Assembly: GCF_019132875.1 (NCBI RefSeq)
Contig: NZ_JAHSPF010000004.1
Coordinates: 358,725 to 422,724, forward strand
From: Erwinia phyllosphaerae
Lineage (GTDB): Bacteria; Pseudomonadota; Gammaproteobacteria; Enterobacterales; Enterobacteriaceae
DNA length: 64,000 nucleotides
Direction of reading: 5' to 3'
Below the pieces are notes generated by a model. The model saw only the letters and a program-made list of their open reading frames with translations, was not told the origin of the DNA and did not search any database. Shown in pieces: positions 1 to 10,839 of the stretch; the first letter of the stretch is position 1, and each line of letters starts with the position of its first letter. Both the position numbers and the translations under genes were made by a program.

Positions 1-309
1 CAGTAAAAAGATAACCACGGTTAGCGCGCAGCTGGCGGCAAGCGTTGGCCAGAATCCCCAGCGCTGATAAAGAAAGGGAAACAGCACAAACATTGGCAGT
101 GTGGGCACCACATACCAGAAGGTATACCAGGCATGGCTGGCGATTTTTGCCTGGCTCTGCCCTTCCAGCTTCATCCAGATAAGCACCAGTACCGTGACCA
201 GCGGCAGCGCCGCGACCAGCCCGCCGAGCCTGTCGCTGCGTTTTGCCACTTCGGATATCAGCACTACCATACCGGCCGTAATAGCATATTTAATAATTAC
301 CCAGTACAT
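1..309 (-). CDS. DUF3147-family inner-membrane protein, 3' end outside window
   Basis: The minus-strand frame starting at ATG 309 stays open to the window edge (103 codons) and reads as a very hydrophobic protein beginning MYWVIIKYAITAGMVVLISE, followed by a short basic stretch (AKRSDR), a GLVAALPLV segment and further membrane segments. This layout matches the small DUF3147 membrane proteins known from enterobacteria; no function is known for them. A GAGGG Shine-Dalgarno lies just upstream of the ATG. It follows acnA on the same strand but a hairpin (362-383) separates them, so it is probably its own transcript. The C-terminus is not in the window. The family name is from memory; the reading frame and membrane character are seen directly. 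Confidence 0.75.
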   Translation of the reverse strand, partial: MYWVIIKYAITAGMVVLISEVAKRSDRLGGLVAALPLVTVLVLIWMKLEGQSQAKIASHAWYTFWYVVPTLPMFVLFPFLYQRWGFWPTLAASCALTVVIFLL

Positions 310-361
310 CACACCCTCAGGTCGGTTATTGGAAGCATTATTTTTATCGCCAGCACAGCAA

Positions 362-383
362 AGCGCCCCTTTTCAGGGGCGCT
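362..383 (-). terminator. Stem-loop terminator after acnA
   Basis: AGCGCCCC and GGGGCGCT form an 8-bp G+C-rich stem with a 6-nt loop, 22 bases beyond the acnA stop codon. On the minus strand the stem is followed by TTGCT, a weak U tract. Confidence 0.6.
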
Positions 384-405
384 GTTTATCTGCCAGTTTG
401 AGTGA

Positions 406-3087
406 TTAACCCAACATATTGCGGATTACGTAGTGCAGGATACCATCGTTGCGGTAGTAGGTCAGTTCGTTACCGGTATCGATACGGCAACGGGTTTGTA
501 ACTCTTCCTGACTGCCGTCCGCGCGCGTCAGGACAACCTTAACCGTGCCGCCGGGCTTCAGCCGGGTTAAATCGGCTACATCAATCTGCTCATCGCCCGT
601 TAAGCCCAGCGTTTTACGCGTCACGCCTTGCGGGAACTCCAGCGGCAGAATGCCCATTCCGATCAGGTTAGAACGGTGAATACGCTCGAACGATTCGGCA
701 ATCACCACGCGAATGCCCAATAAGCGTGGGCCTTTTGCCGCCCAGTCGCGGCTGGAACCGGAGCCATACTCTTTTCCGGCAATGACCGCCAGCGGCGTTC
801 CCTGCTGCTGATATTTCATGGCGGCGTCGTAGATAGCCAGCTGCTCGTCGCCTGGCACAAAGCGAGTTACGCCTCCCTCCACGCCGGGCACCATCTCATT
901 GCGGATACGGATATTGGCGAAGGTACCGCGCATCATAACTTCATGATTACCACGACGAGAACCGTAGGAGTTAAAGTCGCCCCGCTCTACCCCGTTGGCC
1001 AGCAAGTAGCGCCCGGCCGGACTTTCCGCCTTAATGCTGCCCGCTGGAGAAATGTGGTCGGTGGTCACCGAGTCGCCAAGGATAGCGAGAATACGGGCGC
1101 CCTTGATATCCTCAACCGGTTTCGGCTCTTTTTCCATATCGTCGAAGAACGGCGAAAGCCGAATATAGGTAGAACCTTCATCCCAGTCATAGGTGGCGGC
1201 TTCGCTAACCTTGATCTCCTGCCATTCGGGCGTACCTTCAAATACTTCGGCATATTCTTTATGGAACATGTCGGTAGAAACCAGCTGCACAGCTTCAGCA
1301 ATGGCTTCTGGCGATGGCCAGATATCTTTCAAATAAACGGGTTTACCCGTTTTGTCGGTTCCCAGCGGCTCCGTTTGCAAATTGATATTCATGTTACCGG
1401 CCAGCGCATAGGCGACCACCAGCGGCGGCGAGGCCAGCCAGTTAGTTTTTACATATGGATGAATACGGCCCTCAAAGTTACGGTTTCCGGAAAGCACCGC
1501 GCCCACCGTTAAATCGCCTTCTTTAATTGCGCTTTCAATTTCATCGGGCAGTGGCCCGGAGTTACCGATACAGGTTGTACAACCATAGCCAACAAGGTTG
1601 AATCCCAGCTTATCCAGATAAGGCGTCAATTTTGCCGCTGCCAGGTAATCGGAAACGACTTTCGATCCCGGTGCCAGAGAAGCTTTAACCCAGGGCTTAC
1701 GGTCAAGTCCAAGCGTCACCGCGTTTTTAGCCAGCAGGCCCGCAGCCATAAGAACGCTTGGATTTGATGTATTGGTACAGGAAGTGATAGCCGAGATAAC
1801 GACGGCGCCATCTTCCAGCTGATATTCCTGACCTTTTTTGCTGTCGCGATAGCCGATCGGCTTATGCTGTTTTTGCGCGTGATTCACTTCCAGCTCGTTA
1901 CTGGCCTGAAAAGCCTGCGGCACCTCGCCTAACAATACGCGATCCTGCGGTCTTTTCGGCCCGGCAACGCTTGCCTCAACGGTAGCCATATCCAGCGCCA
2001 GCGAGCTGGTAAATACCGGCTCATCGCCCGTATTACGCCACAGTCCCTGCGCTTTCGCATAGGCTTCAACCAGCGCGACCTGTTCACTGCTGCGTCCCGT
2101 CAGCGCCATATAGCCAAGCGTTACGTCGTCCAGCGGGAAGAAGCCGCACGTCGCACCATATTCCGGTGCCATATTGGCGATGGTGGCGCGATCGGCCAGC
2201 GGCAAGTCATCAAGACCGTCGCCATAAAATTCAACAAACTTCCCTACCACGCCATGCTTACGCAGCATCTGCGTAACGGTCAGTACCAGGTCAGTAGCGG
2301 TAATGCCCGGCTTGAGTTTGCCGGTAAGCTTAAAGCCGACCACGTCCGGGATCAGCATGGAAACAGGCTGGCCCAGCATGGCCGCTTCCGCCTCAATACC
2401 GCCGACGCCCCACCCCAGCACGCCCAGCGCGTTAATCATGGTGGTATGGGAATCCGTACCGACCAGCGTATCCGGATAGGCAACTTCTTCGCCTGCCAGC
2501 GTTTCATGCCAGATAGCTTTACCTAAATATTCCAGATTCACCTGATGGCAGATGCCGGTGCCCGGCGGCACTACACTAAATTTGTTAAAGGCTTTTTGTC
2601 CCCAGCGCAGGAAAACGTAGCGTTCGTGGTTGCGCTCCATTTCCAGCCGAACGTTTTCTTCGAAGGCATCGTCGTCGCCAAACTCGTCTACCGTTACCGA
2701 GTGGTCAATAACCAAATCGACAGGAGAAAGCGGATTTACTTTTGCCACGTCGCCGCCCAGCCTTTTTACGGCCTCGCGCATGGCGGCAAGATCGACCACG
2801 GCAGGCACGCCGGTAAAGTCCTGCATCAGTACGCGTGCAGGACGGTAAGCGATTTCACGATCGGCATGCGCTTGCTTAAGCCAGCCTGCCAGCGCCTGAA
2901 TATCCTCGGCGGTAACGGAATCCTCATCCTGCCAGCGCAGTAAATTTTCTAACAGAACTTTCAGGGATTTAGGCAGACGAGACAGATCGCCAAGATGCTC
3001 GGCGGCTTTGGCCAGGCTGTAAAAATGATAGTGTTGACCTTTTACATCCAGCGCGTCTTTCGTTAATTCACGTAGGGTAGACGACAT
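406..3087 (-). CDS. acnA: Aconitate hydratase A (aconitase A)
   Basis: Converts citrate to isocitrate via cis-aconitate in the TCA cycle. AcnA is the stress-resistant enterobacterial aconitase and, without its cluster, can bind mRNA (family knowledge). The 893-residue product matches E. coli AcnA (891) over its whole length. The three [4Fe-4S] ligands are visible at Cys437 (SCTNTSNPS) and Cys503/Cys506 ([12 protein letters not shown]); the C-terminal swivel domain carries the [15 protein letters not shown] substrate-binding loop. The start is ATG 3087 with AGGAGGAG just upstream. It lies downstream of ymiA-yciX-ymiC, as in E. coli, with a terminator at 3204-3240 between ymiC and acnA, so acnA probably has its own promoter in 3088-3203. 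Nothing is truncated. Confidence 0.98.
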   Translation of the reverse strand: MSSTLRELTKDALDVKGQHYHFYSLAKAAEHLGDLSRLPKSLKVLLENLLRWQDEDSVTAEDIQALAGWLKQAHADREIAYRPARVLMQDFTGVPAVVDLAAMREAVKRLGGDVAKVNPLSPVDLVIDHSVTVDEFGDDDAFEENVRLEMERNHERYVFLRWGQKAFNKFSVVPPGTGICHQVNLEYLGKAIWHETLAGEEVAYPDTLVGTDSHTTMINALGVLGWGVGGIEAEAAMLGQPVSMLIPDVVGFKLTGKLKPGITATDLVLTVTQMLRKHGVVGKFVEFYGDGLDDLPLADRATIANMAPEYGATCGFFPLDDVTLGYMALTGRSSEQVALVEAYAKAQGLWRNTGDEPVFTSSLALDMATVEASVAGPKRPQDRVLLGEVPQAFQASNELEVNHAQKQHKPIGYRDSKKGQEYQLEDGAVVISAITSCTNTSNPSVLMAAGLLAKNAVTLGLDRKPWVKASLAPGSKVVSDYLAAAKLTPYLDKLGFNLVGYGCTTCIGNSGPLPDEIESAIKEGDLTVGAVLSGNRNFEGRIHPYVKTNWLASPPLVVAYALAGNMNINLQTEPLGTDKTGKPVYLKDIWPSPEAIAEAVQLVSTDMFHKEYAEVFEGTPEWQEIKVSEAATYDWDEGSTYIRLSPFFDDMEKEPKPVEDIKGARILAILGDSVTTDHISPAGSIKAESPAGRYLLANGVERGDFNSYGSRRGNHEVMMRGTFANIRIRNEMVPGVEGGVTRFVPGDEQLAIYDAAMKYQQQGTPLAVIAGKEYGSGSSRDWAAKGPRLLGIRVVIAESFERIHRSNLIGMGILPLEFPQGVTRKTLGLTGDEQIDVADLTRLKPGGTVKVVLTRADGSQEELQTRCRIDTGNELTYYRNDGILHYVIRNMLG

Positions 3088-3203
3088 TACTCCTCCTTAT
3101 TTGTCTGGTCATAACCTGAGTAATTGCAGGGTCTGATTTAAAGATAGTACAAACTGGGCGTAACGTTTTGATAACATAACCAGAAGCGCGCCAGACCTGA
3201 GGC

Positions 3204-3240
3204 AAAAAAAAAACGCCCCGCTGATTGCTCAGCGAGGCGC
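3204..3240 (-). terminator. Rho-independent terminator after ymiC
   Basis: Read on the minus strand, GCGCCTCGCTGA, a short loop and TCAGCGGGGCG are followed by an unbroken run of T (complement of the ten A at 3204-3213). It closes the ymiC transcript upstream of acnA. Confidence 0.85.
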
Positions 3241-3267
3241 TATTAATCTTTGTTTATGCATGCATTA

Positions 3268-3360
3268 TTAACGCATGACCATGCTTAACCAGAGGAGACT
3301 GGACCAGAATAAGCCTGAAAACATCCAGATACTAAACCAGGTCGTTTGAGTTAAATTCAT
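3268..3360 (-). CDS. ymiC: YmiC-like small membrane protein (30 aa)
   Basis: The frame is ATG 3360 to TAA 3268, 30 residues, beginning MNLTQTTWFSIWMFSGLFW and ending SMVMR. It is a single hydrophobic helix rich in Trp and Phe. The pattern W-x-W/M-x-FS-x-x-LFW-x-x-LLW is shared with the 31-residue E. coli YmiC, which is also encoded just upstream of acnA. A strong Shine-Dalgarno (GAGAGAGG) stands 6 nt before the ATG and a T-run terminator follows, so this is a well-formed gene despite its size. Function unknown; presumably an inner-membrane micropeptide. It is too short for ordinary gene callers and is easily missed. Confidence 0.75.
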   Translation of the reverse strand: MNLTQTTWFSIWMFSGLFWSSLLWLSMVMR

Positions 3361-3559
3361 TTATAACCTCTCTCAGGTCTTGGCGACCAAACAGTATTAC
3401 TTCAAAACCCGTCGCGCTTGCGAAAAGTTTTACCGTTTTATCAATACTTTCCCGTTGGTGAGCAACAGTGTGCCCTGACCAGAAATAGCTGGCCTGTTAA
3501 AATCTATTTACTTATATATTTGTAGTAATCAATTAATGTTGCAGATATAACTTTAATAC

Positions 3560-3724
3560 TTAAGATTTGTTACTTTTGTCCGTCATGAAATCGATAAAGT
3601 TGCGCTGTACTTCGCTCAGTCCCCAGCTTTCCGGGATAACTACTTCTGGCTTTTGACTTTTGCAACTCACTTTCTTGATTTTGCTTACTTGCTGTGTCTT
3701 TTGATTCAAATACTGCAGGTACAT
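3560..3724 (-). CDS. yciX: YciX-like small protein (54 aa)
   Basis: Start chosen at ATG 3724, which falls 2 nt after the ymiA stop (3727-3729), giving 54 residues, about the length of E. coli YciX, which follows ymiA in E. coli. A longer frame from 3769 would run back inside ymiA and is disfavoured. The N-terminal half is basic (KTQQVSKIKKVSCKSQK) and the C-terminal half contains PESWGLSEVQRNFIDFMT. No signal peptide or membrane helix is visible and no function is known. The symbol rests on position and length, not on a remembered alignment. Tight spacing to ymiA suggests translational coupling. Confidence 0.65.
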   Translation of the reverse strand: MYLQYLNQKTQQVSKIKKVSCKSQKPEVVIPESWGLSEVQRNFIDFMTDKSNKS

Positions 3725-3726
3725 CG

Positions 3727-3885
3727 TTACCCCCATATATGCCAAATCAGTGATGCAGCCGCTCCCCAAAACAGTACTGATACCGCGAATACCGCTAACC
3801 AGGCCTTGCGTCTCAGATTGCTGTTCCGCCGAACCTTCAGAGCTTTGTGACCGAAGTCAGTTTCTACCGTTATTCTGCTAGCCAT
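3727..3885 (-). CDS. ymiA: YmiA family membrane protein (52 aa)
   Basis: The frame runs from ATG 3885 to TAA 3727, 52 residues. Its C-terminal half, beginning NLRRKAWLAVF and ending IWHIWG, closely matches E. coli YmiA (KRKAWLAVF...LLIWKVWG): a basic juxtamembrane stretch, one transmembrane helix at about residues 29-48, and a terminal WG. It lies between cysB and yciX as in E. coli. Function unknown. The N-terminal 20 residues differ from E. coli, which is normal for this tail. The annotation is firm for the family and silent about its role. Confidence 0.85.
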   Translation of the reverse strand: MASRITVETDFGHKALKVRRNSNLRRKAWLAVFAVSVLFWGAAASLIWHIWG

Positions 3886-4384
3886 AGTTTTTGATAATCA
3901 CTCTCATTGAAACGATTGTTTTGAGCAATCAGAAATTAGGAGGAATCCTAAACATTTTATGGCGCGAAATCCAGACATTTTTATTACGCAGAACGATTAA
4001 TAGTATTCATTAAAGTTTAAGAAACCAGGTAATCGGCCTTAACTAAAATCTGGATGACGAATGATTACTTAAGCCAAACTGGCCGTTAATAACACCTTTT
4101 CCGCACCATTGATAAATCAGCATTTATTGGATTCCTCCCGTTAAACCGCGCCGTATCGCGCTTTGTTAAATCAGAGTATGGGAATCTTCTTAGGCGCGTG
4201 CAAAGTTGCCCGCTAAAAAATGTGTACTGTTTCGCATTTAATGAATAACAATGGAAAAACATGTGATGAATGCTTCATTTACGAAAAAGAATAAAAAGAT
4301 TTTATCAATCGCAACAACAGGCAGGACCAATCTTTTTAGCAGGGCCGGCTTGCAGCCCTGAACTGACGATGGTAAGGCGGGGAA
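3886..4384. other. Intergenic region cysB-ymiA
   Basis: About 500 bases without a convincing gene. The part near ymiA is A+T-rich and should hold the ymiA promoter. It contains a 16-bp inverted repeat, TTAGGAGGAATCCTAA, at 3936-3951, of unknown meaning. A 26-codon minus-strand frame starting at ATG about 4117 has a GGGAGG upstream, but at long spacing and without recognisable similarity; it is not called. Confidence 0.5.
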
Positions 4385-5536
<1,152 letters not shown>

Positions 5537-8155
5537 TTATTTTTTCGCGGCTTTAGCAGCGGCTTTTTCGGTAACTTCCCATTTGCCGTCAACATAAAAC
5601 GCCGACCAGCCCGTGGCTTTACCTTCTTTTTCTGTACTGACGTACTGCTGCTTTGTTTTACGGCTAAAGCGGACGACCGACTTATTGCCTTCCTCATCCG
5701 CAACAGGCGCATCGGCCAGATAACGCAGTTTCTCTGGCAGACGATCGCGGAAACGCTGTAGCTCTTCTACCAGCGGCGCACGCGTTTCCCTTGATTTCGG
5801 GAAGGTGTTGGCCGCCAGAAAAACGCCAGCCGCGCCGTCGCGCAGAACAAAGTAAGCGTCTGATTTTTCGCAAGTCAGCTCGGGTAACGGCACCGGATCT
5901 TCTTTCGGCGGCGCGACGTCGCCGTTGCGCAAGATCTTACGGGTGTTTTTACACTCGTCGTTGGTACAGGCCATATATTTGCCGAAACGCCCCATCTTCA
6001 GGTGCATTTCAGAACCACACTTTTCGCACTCCACAATCGGGCCATCATAGCCTTTGATGCGGAATTCGCCCTGCTCGATTTCATAACCGTCGCAGCCTGG
6101 ATTATTGCCGCAGACGTGCAGCTTGCGCTGGTTATCGATCAGATAGCTATCCATTGCCGTACCGCATTTGGCACAGCGGCGGCGCGCGCGCAGCGCGTTG
6201 GTTTCTGCATCTTCACCCTCAAGAATGTTTAAAACTTCATTCTCAGGGATCAGGTTGATGGTCTGCTTGCAGCGCTCTTTTGGCGGTAGTGCATAGCCGG
6301 AACAGCCCAGGAAAACGCCGGTGCTGGCCGTGCGGATCCCCATTTTTCGACCGCAGGTTGGACAGTCGATTGAGGTCAGCACCATCTGGTTTGGCAGCAT
6401 GCCGCCCTCTTCCGGATCCTTATCCGCTTTCTCCAGCTGCTGGCTGAAGTCGGCAAAGAATTTATCCAGCACGCCTTTCCACTGCGCTTCGTTGTTAGCG
6501 ACCTGATCGAGGCTGTTTTCCATGTGCGCCGTGAAGTCATAGTTCATCAGCTCACGGAAGTTTTCTTCCAGCCTGTCGGTAACGATCTCACCCATTTTTT
6601 CCGCGTAGAAACGGCGGCTTTCGACACGCACGTAGCCACGATCCTGAATGGTGGAGATAATCGAAGCATAGGTAGAAGGACGCCCGATACCGCGTTTTTC
6701 CAGCTCGCGAACCAGCGAAGCTTCACTGAAGCGCGCAGGTGGCTTGGTAAAGTGCTGGCTTGGTTTCAGCTGTTGCAGCGCCAGGTCTTTACCTACTTCT
6801 ACCGGCGGCAGCGTGCGGTCTTCATCACCTTTACGCAGCGCAGGCATCACGCGAGTCCAGCCGTCAAAGCGCAGCGTACGGCCTTTCGCTTTAAGTTTAA
6901 ACTCACCGGCGGTCACGGTCAGCGTAGTGGAGTCGTACTGCGCCGGTACCATCTGACAGGCCACAAACTGACGCCAGATCAGCTGATAAAGTTTTTGCGC
7001 GTCGGCTTCCATATCCTTCAGCTGTTCCGCCTGTACGGCAACGTCAGAAGGACGGATTGCCTCGTGCGCTTCCTGCGAATTATCTTTGCTGGCGTAGGTA
7101 TTGGCCGCTTTTGGCAGATACTTTTCGCCGAACTCATTTTCAATAAAGCCGCGCACCATGCTGACCGCGTCCTGACTCAGGTTAGTGGAGTCGGTACGCA
7201 TATAGGTAATGTGGCCGGCTTCGTACAGGCGCTGCGCCATCATCATGGTTTTTTTCACGCCGTAGCCCAGACGGGTACTGGCCGCCTGCTGCAGCGTGGA
7301 GGTGATAAAAGGTGCGCCAGGCTTGCTGCTGGTTGGCTTGTCTTCGCGATCGGTAACCTGATAGCGCGCCTTTTCCAGCAGGCTTACAGCAGCCTGAGTT
7401 TGCTCGCCGTTAACGGGGCGGAAAGGCTTATCGTGCTGATGGGTAACTTCCATCGGCAGCAGCGTTCCTTCCGGCGTGTTCAGATCGGCATGCAGCTCCC
7501 AGTACTCTTCCGGAACGAAAGCCTTGATCTCGCGCTCGCGCTCAACGACAAGGCGCACGGCGACCGACTGAACGCGCCCGGCGGATAAGCCGCGCGCAAT
7601 TTTCTTCCACAGCAGCGGCGAAACCATATAGCCCACTACGCGGTCCATAAACCGGCGGGCCTGCTGGGCGTTTACCCTGTCGATATTCAGTTCGCCCGGC
7701 TTGTCAAAAGCCTGACGAATCGCATTTTTGGTGATTTCGTTAAACACCACGCGGCTGAAGCGCGAATCATCACCGCCGATCACTTCCCGCAGGTGCCAGG
7801 CAATGGCTTCCCCTTCGCGGTCAAGGTCGGTTGCGAGATAGATATGGTCGGCGTTCTGCGCCAGCGCTTTTAGCTCGGAAACCACTTTCTCTTTGCCAGG
7901 AAGGATCTGATAGTTCGCTTCCCAACCGTGAAAAGGATCGACGCCCATACGGCTAACCAACGCCGCCTTTTCGTCCTTTTTCACTTTTTTAGCTTTACTG
8001 GTTGTAGAGTCAGCGCTCTTTTTAACCGTTGATCCACTGGTCGGCAAATCCCGAATATGACCGACGCTGGACTTCACCACGTAGTCATTTCCAAGATATT
8101 TATTGATTGTTTTGGCTTTTGCCGGGGACTCAACTATTACGAGAGCTTTACCCAT
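5537..8155 (-). CDS. topA: DNA topoisomerase I (omega protein)
   Basis: Type IA topoisomerase that relaxes negative supercoils. ATG 8155 ([17 protein letters not shown]) gives 872 residues against 865 in E. coli; an upstream in-frame ATG at 8251 is rejected because the TOPRIM domain begins immediately at this Met. TOPRIM acidic residues are seen in [10 protein letters not shown] (about 108-117) and the catalytic tyrosine at about Tyr318 in [12 protein letters not shown]. Four-cysteine zinc ribbons follow ([27 protein letters not shown] with their partner cysteines), and a basic lysine-rich C-terminus ([10 protein letters not shown]). In E. coli the promoters are supercoiling- and sigma-S-responsive; no such site is asserted here. 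Confidence 0.98.
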   Translation of the reverse strand: MGKALVIVESPAKAKTINKYLGNDYVVKSSVGHIRDLPTSGSTVKKSADSTTSKAKKVKKDEKAALVSRMGVDPFHGWEANYQILPGKEKVVSELKALAQNADHIYLATDLDREGEAIAWHLREVIGGDDSRFSRVVFNEITKNAIRQAFDKPGELNIDRVNAQQARRFMDRVVGYMVSPLLWKKIARGLSAGRVQSVAVRLVVEREREIKAFVPEEYWELHADLNTPEGTLLPMEVTHQHDKPFRPVNGEQTQAAVSLLEKARYQVTDREDKPTSSKPGAPFITSTLQQAASTRLGYGVKKTMMMAQRLYEAGHITYMRTDSTNLSQDAVSMVRGFIENEFGEKYLPKAANTYASKDNSQEAHEAIRPSDVAVQAEQLKDMEADAQKLYQLIWRQFVACQMVPAQYDSTTLTVTAGEFKLKAKGRTLRFDGWTRVMPALRKGDEDRTLPPVEVGKDLALQQLKPSQHFTKPPARFSEASLVRELEKRGIGRPSTYASIISTIQDRGYVRVESRRFYAEKMGEIVTDRLEENFRELMNYDFTAHMENSLDQVANNEAQWKGVLDKFFADFSQQLEKADKDPEEGGMLPNQMVLTSIDCPTCGRKMGIRTASTGVFLGCSGYALPPKERCKQTINLIPENEVLNILEGEDAETNALRARRRCAKCGTAMDSYLIDNQRKLHVCGNNPGCDGYEIEQGEFRIKGYDGPIVECEKCGSEMHLKMGRFGKYMACTNDECKNTRKILRNGDVAPPKEDPVPLPELTCEKSDAYFVLRDGAAGVFLAANTFPKSRETRAPLVEELQRFRDRLPEKLRYLADAPVADEEGNKSVVRFSRKTKQQYVSTEKEGKATGWSAFYVDGKWEVTEKAAAKAAKK

Positions 8156-8553
8156 ATTTACCTTTACCTGATTGAAACATCCGAGAGTAAATTGTGCCGA
8201 AAGCCTGTGGGCCATCCAGCGCGTTAAAACGATTACGGCCGACGGCAGCACCCCGGCACTTTCCCTGTTAACGCGTCCTTACCAGGGCATCAACCCACTG
8301 ATTAAAGACACCTTTTACAACCTGTTAAGCGAATCTCTAACAGAGCGTAAAGTCTGTTTTACGCCCGGAACCCGAAACGCCCACACTCTACCTGATAAAA
8401 TCTGATACGCAACTTAATTAGCACCCGCAACCGTTTTACGCCAGCCGGACGTTAAAAAGAGCTGGTGAAGGTAGCTGCCCGGAGCATTGAGATTTTGTTA
8501 CGACGCAGCGTAATATACTGCCCGGTAATCGCATCTATAAAGGAGAGAATTCT
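8156..8553. other. Divergent topA/yciN promoter region
   Basis: About 400 bases between two divergent genes. It must hold the topA promoters (minus strand) and the yciN promoter (plus). A plus-strand -10-like TAATAT is visible at about 8510, close to yciN. The 77-codon plus-strand frame starting at 8172 has no recognisable similarity and overlaps the topA leader; it is not called. Confidence 0.5.
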
Positions 8554-8799
8554 GTGAAATCTACTCAGGCTATTGATAAAACCAGTCTGTTACAGAAAGC
8601 GAACGAGATGATCGGCAGTCACGAGGATTTTTTCCCGGGACTTGTCGCCACCGATGTTGAGCAAAAAGGCGACGTGCTGGTGTTTCGCGGCGACTATTTT
8701 CTTGATGATCAGGGATTACCGGGCAAAAAAAGCACGGTGGTGTTTAACGTTTTTAAATTTTTGGCCACCGAGCTGTCGCCGCTTTACCATCTGGAATAA
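8554..8799 (+). CDS. yciN: YciN family protein
   Basis: Small soluble protein of 81 residues (E. coli YciN 83). The segment GDVLVFRGDYFLDDQGLPGKK followed by STVVFNVFKFLATELSP aligns with E. coli VLVFTGDYFLDEQGLP...KSTAVFNMFKHLA. The start codon is GTG (8554-8556) with AGGAGAG 8 nt upstream; no ATG fits better. Divergent from topA and convergent with sohB, as in E. coli. Function unknown; the fold is a small alpha/beta domain. No signal peptide or transmembrane segment is seen. Confidence 0.93.
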   Translation: MKSTQAIDKTSLLQKANEMIGSHEDFFPGLVATDVEQKGDVLVFRGDYFLDDQGLPGKKSTVVFNVFKFLATELSPLYHLE

Positions 8800-8816
8800 C
8801 GCCCGCCAGGCGGGCG
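8800..8816. terminator. Hairpin between convergent yciN and sohB
   Basis: GCCCGCC and GGCGGGC are perfect complements around a central A and sit between the stop codons of two convergent genes. No T run on either side, so it may act as an mRNA 3'-end stabiliser or a weak terminator. Confidence 0.4.
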
Positions 8817-8825
8817 TGCTCAACC

Positions 8826-9875
8826 TTACAGCAGCGGTTTTTCGCCGCGCTGCCAGAGACGCAGCAGCAGGCGTTCGACGCTGGTGCTGGCGCTCTGCGT
8901 AAAGCGATCCATCATTTTTTTGCGCTTCACGTAGTGAACGGCAACAACCTCACGCTGGTTCATCTGGTCGATGATTAAATCGTCGCTGGTGCCGATAGCA
9001 TCCACCAGCCCTTTTTCCAGGGCCTGAGTGCCGAACCAGTGCTCGCCTGTCGCCACGCTGTCGATATCCAGGGTCGGACGCATCTGGTGCACGAACTCTT
9101 TAAACAGCTGATGCGTTTCGTTAAGATCTTCACGAAACTTTTCACGTCCCTGCTCCGTATTTTCACCAAACAGCGTCAGCGTGCGCTTATATTCCCCGGC
9201 CGTATGCAGCTCAACGTCAATTTCGTTGCGCTTTAGCAGGCGGTTGAAGTTAGGGATCTGCGCGACAACGCCGATGGATCCAATAATAGAAAACGGCGCG
9301 GCTACAATATGGTCCGCCACGCAGGCCATCATATAGCCACCGCTGGCCGCTACTTTATCAACGGCCACGGTCAGGCGAATGTTTTTATCGCGCAGGCGCT
9401 GCAGCTGTGATGAAGCCAGGCCGTAGCCGTGCACCACGCCGCCGGGGCTTTCCAGACGCAGCAGCACTTCATCCTGAGGTTTTGCTACCGCCATAACCGC
9501 AGACACTTCTTCACGCAGTGAGGAGACTTCGTGTGCGTCCATGCTGCCTTTGAAGTCCAGCACGTAGAGCACGGGCTTGCCTTCGGCCGGTTTAATCCCC
9601 TGTTTGGCCTGGCTTTTTGCCGTTTTTGCCTCCAGTTTTTCTTTCTTCTTCTGCTCTTTATGCCAGCGTTTCTGCTCCTGCGGAGGCATACTGGCCAGCC
9701 GCATTTCATCCTTTATATGCTGATACTCTTTATCCAGGCGGGTCAGCTTGAGCTGCCCGCTTTGGGTGCGTTTGCGCATGGTCAGGTGGGTTATCAGAAT
9801 CGCAATGGCCGCGATAGCGATAACTACCGTGACTGTTTTAGCCAGAAAAAGCCCGTAGTAAGAGAGTAGTTCCAC
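8826..9875 (-). CDS. sohB: SohB, S49-family inner-membrane serine protease
   Basis: Signal-peptide-peptidase-like (SppA/S49) protease; E. coli sohB was found as a multicopy suppressor of degP loss. The 349-residue length equals E. coli SohB. An N-terminal membrane segment (about 8-30) is followed by a basic, coiled-coil-like Lys/Glu/Gln-rich linker (about 45-95). The protease core has the catalytic Ser178 in KVAASGGYMMA and the Lys base at about Lys230 in GEYKRTLT, with the FSIIGSIGVVAQIPN segment between them. Start ATG 9875. Gene order yciN, sohB, yciK is as in E. coli. Confidence 0.97.
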   Translation of the reverse strand: MELLSYYGLFLAKTVTVVIAIAAIAILITHLTMRKRTQSGQLKLTRLDKEYQHIKDEMRLASMPPQEQKRWHKEQKKKEKLEAKTAKSQAKQGIKPAEGKPVLYVLDFKGSMDAHEVSSLREEVSAVMAVAKPQDEVLLRLESPGGVVHGYGLASSQLQRLRDKNIRLTVAVDKVAASGGYMMACVADHIVAAPFSIIGSIGVVAQIPNFNRLLKRNEIDVELHTAGEYKRTLTLFGENTEQGREKFREDLNETHQLFKEFVHQMRPTLDIDSVATGEHWFGTQALEKGLVDAIGTSDDLIIDQMNQREVVAVHYVKRKKMMDRFTQSASTSVERLLLRLWQRGEKPLL

Positions 9876-10083
9876 TCATTCCACCTTATTTAACATCCAA
9901 TTAGGAAAGCTGCTAGTGTAGCCGAGTCATCAGGTTGCGTCCTCAGATTCCCGCCGCCTCAGGTGGATTTTGCGTAACATTACGCATAACCGTTCAGAGA
10001 AAGGCCGTTATCTGTTGCGGTCGGCGGATGAGCAGCGTTACCCTGTCGCCCTTGTCGTTACCTCTCTTTTCAAAGGCGCAATT

Positions 10084-10839
10084 ATGGATTATCAACCTGA
10101 CAACAATCTGCTGACCGACCATATTATTCTTATTACCGGTGCCAGCGACGGTATTGGCCGCGAAGCCGCGTTGACCTATGCCCGTTTTGGCGCGCAGGTT
10201 ATCCTGTTGGGGCGCAACCAGCAGAAAATCAGCGCCGTTGCCGACGAGATTGCTGCAACGGGTAAACCTGCTCCTCTCTCATTTTTGCTGGATTTAGACA
10301 GCGCAACGCCGCAGGAGTGCCAGCAGCTGGCGCAAGAGATTGCCCGTCATGTTCCCCGGCTGGACGGCGTGTTACATAACGCAGGCCTGTTAGGTGATGT
10401 AGTACCAATGACGCAGCAGGATCCTGTGGTCTGGCAGCAGGTCATGCGCGTAAACGTCGACGCCACCTTTTTCCTGACCCAGGCTCTGCTGCCGCTGCTG
10501 CTGAAGTCTGCTCATGGCGCACTGGTCTTTACCTCTTCCAGCGTGGGCCGCCAGGGGCGCGCAGGCTGGGGTGCCTATTCCGTCTCTAAATTTGCTACCG
10601 AAGGTATGATGCAGGTGCTGGCCGAAGAGTATCGCGGTCAGTTACGCGTTAACTGTATCAATCCTGGCGGCACTCGCACGAAAATGCGCGCCAGCGCTTT
10701 TCCAGAGGAAAACGCCGACAAGCTGAAAACGCCAGCGGATATTATGCCAACCTATCTTTATGTGATGGGCGAAGATTGCCAGCAGTCAGGGCAAAGCTTT
10801 GACGCGCAGCCGGGGCGTAAACCGGGAGCGGCAGAGTAA
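10084..10839 (+). CDS. yciK: YciK, short-chain dehydrogenase/reductase
   Basis: Classical SDR of unknown physiological substrate. ATG 10084 gives 251 residues (E. coli 252). The open frame extends upstream to 9970, but MDYQPDNNLL aligns with the E. coli N-terminus. The NAD(P)-binding TGASDGIG lies at 18-25, the NAG motif in DGVLHNAGLLGDV, and the catalytic Ser plus YxxxK (FTSSSVGRQGRAGWGAYSVSK) follow. The C-terminal FDAQPGRKPG is typical of YciK. The stop codon shares one base with the btuR ATG, so the two genes are translationally coupled; a role in cobalamin metabolism is only guilt by association. Confidence 0.95.
   Translation: MDYQPDNNLLTDHIILITGASDGIGREAALTYARFGAQVILLGRNQQKISAVADEIAATGKPAPLSFLLDLDSATPQECQQLAQEIARHVPRLDGVLHNAGLLGDVVPMTQQDPVVWQQVMRVNVDATFFLTQALLPLLLKSAHGALVFTSSSVGRQGRAGWGAYSVSKFATEGMMQVLAEEYRGQLRVNCINPGGTRTKMRASAFPEENADKLKTPADIMPTYLYVMGEDCQQSGQSFDAQPGRKPGAAE

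Noticed and set aside
3560..3769. 69-residue version of YciX starting inside ymiA
   Set aside because: The extra 15 residues overlap the conserved C-terminus of YmiA in another frame; ATG 3724 right after the ymiA stop fits better.
4040..4117. 26-codon minus-strand frame upstream of ymiA with GGGAGG
   Set aside because: Spacing of about 10 nt is long and the peptide has no similarity to known small proteins.
6524..7588. 354-codon plus-strand frame inside topA
   Set aside because: It lies wholly antisense to the well-conserved topA coding sequence and its product is Arg/His/Gln-rich without any family pattern; a shadow of biased codon use.
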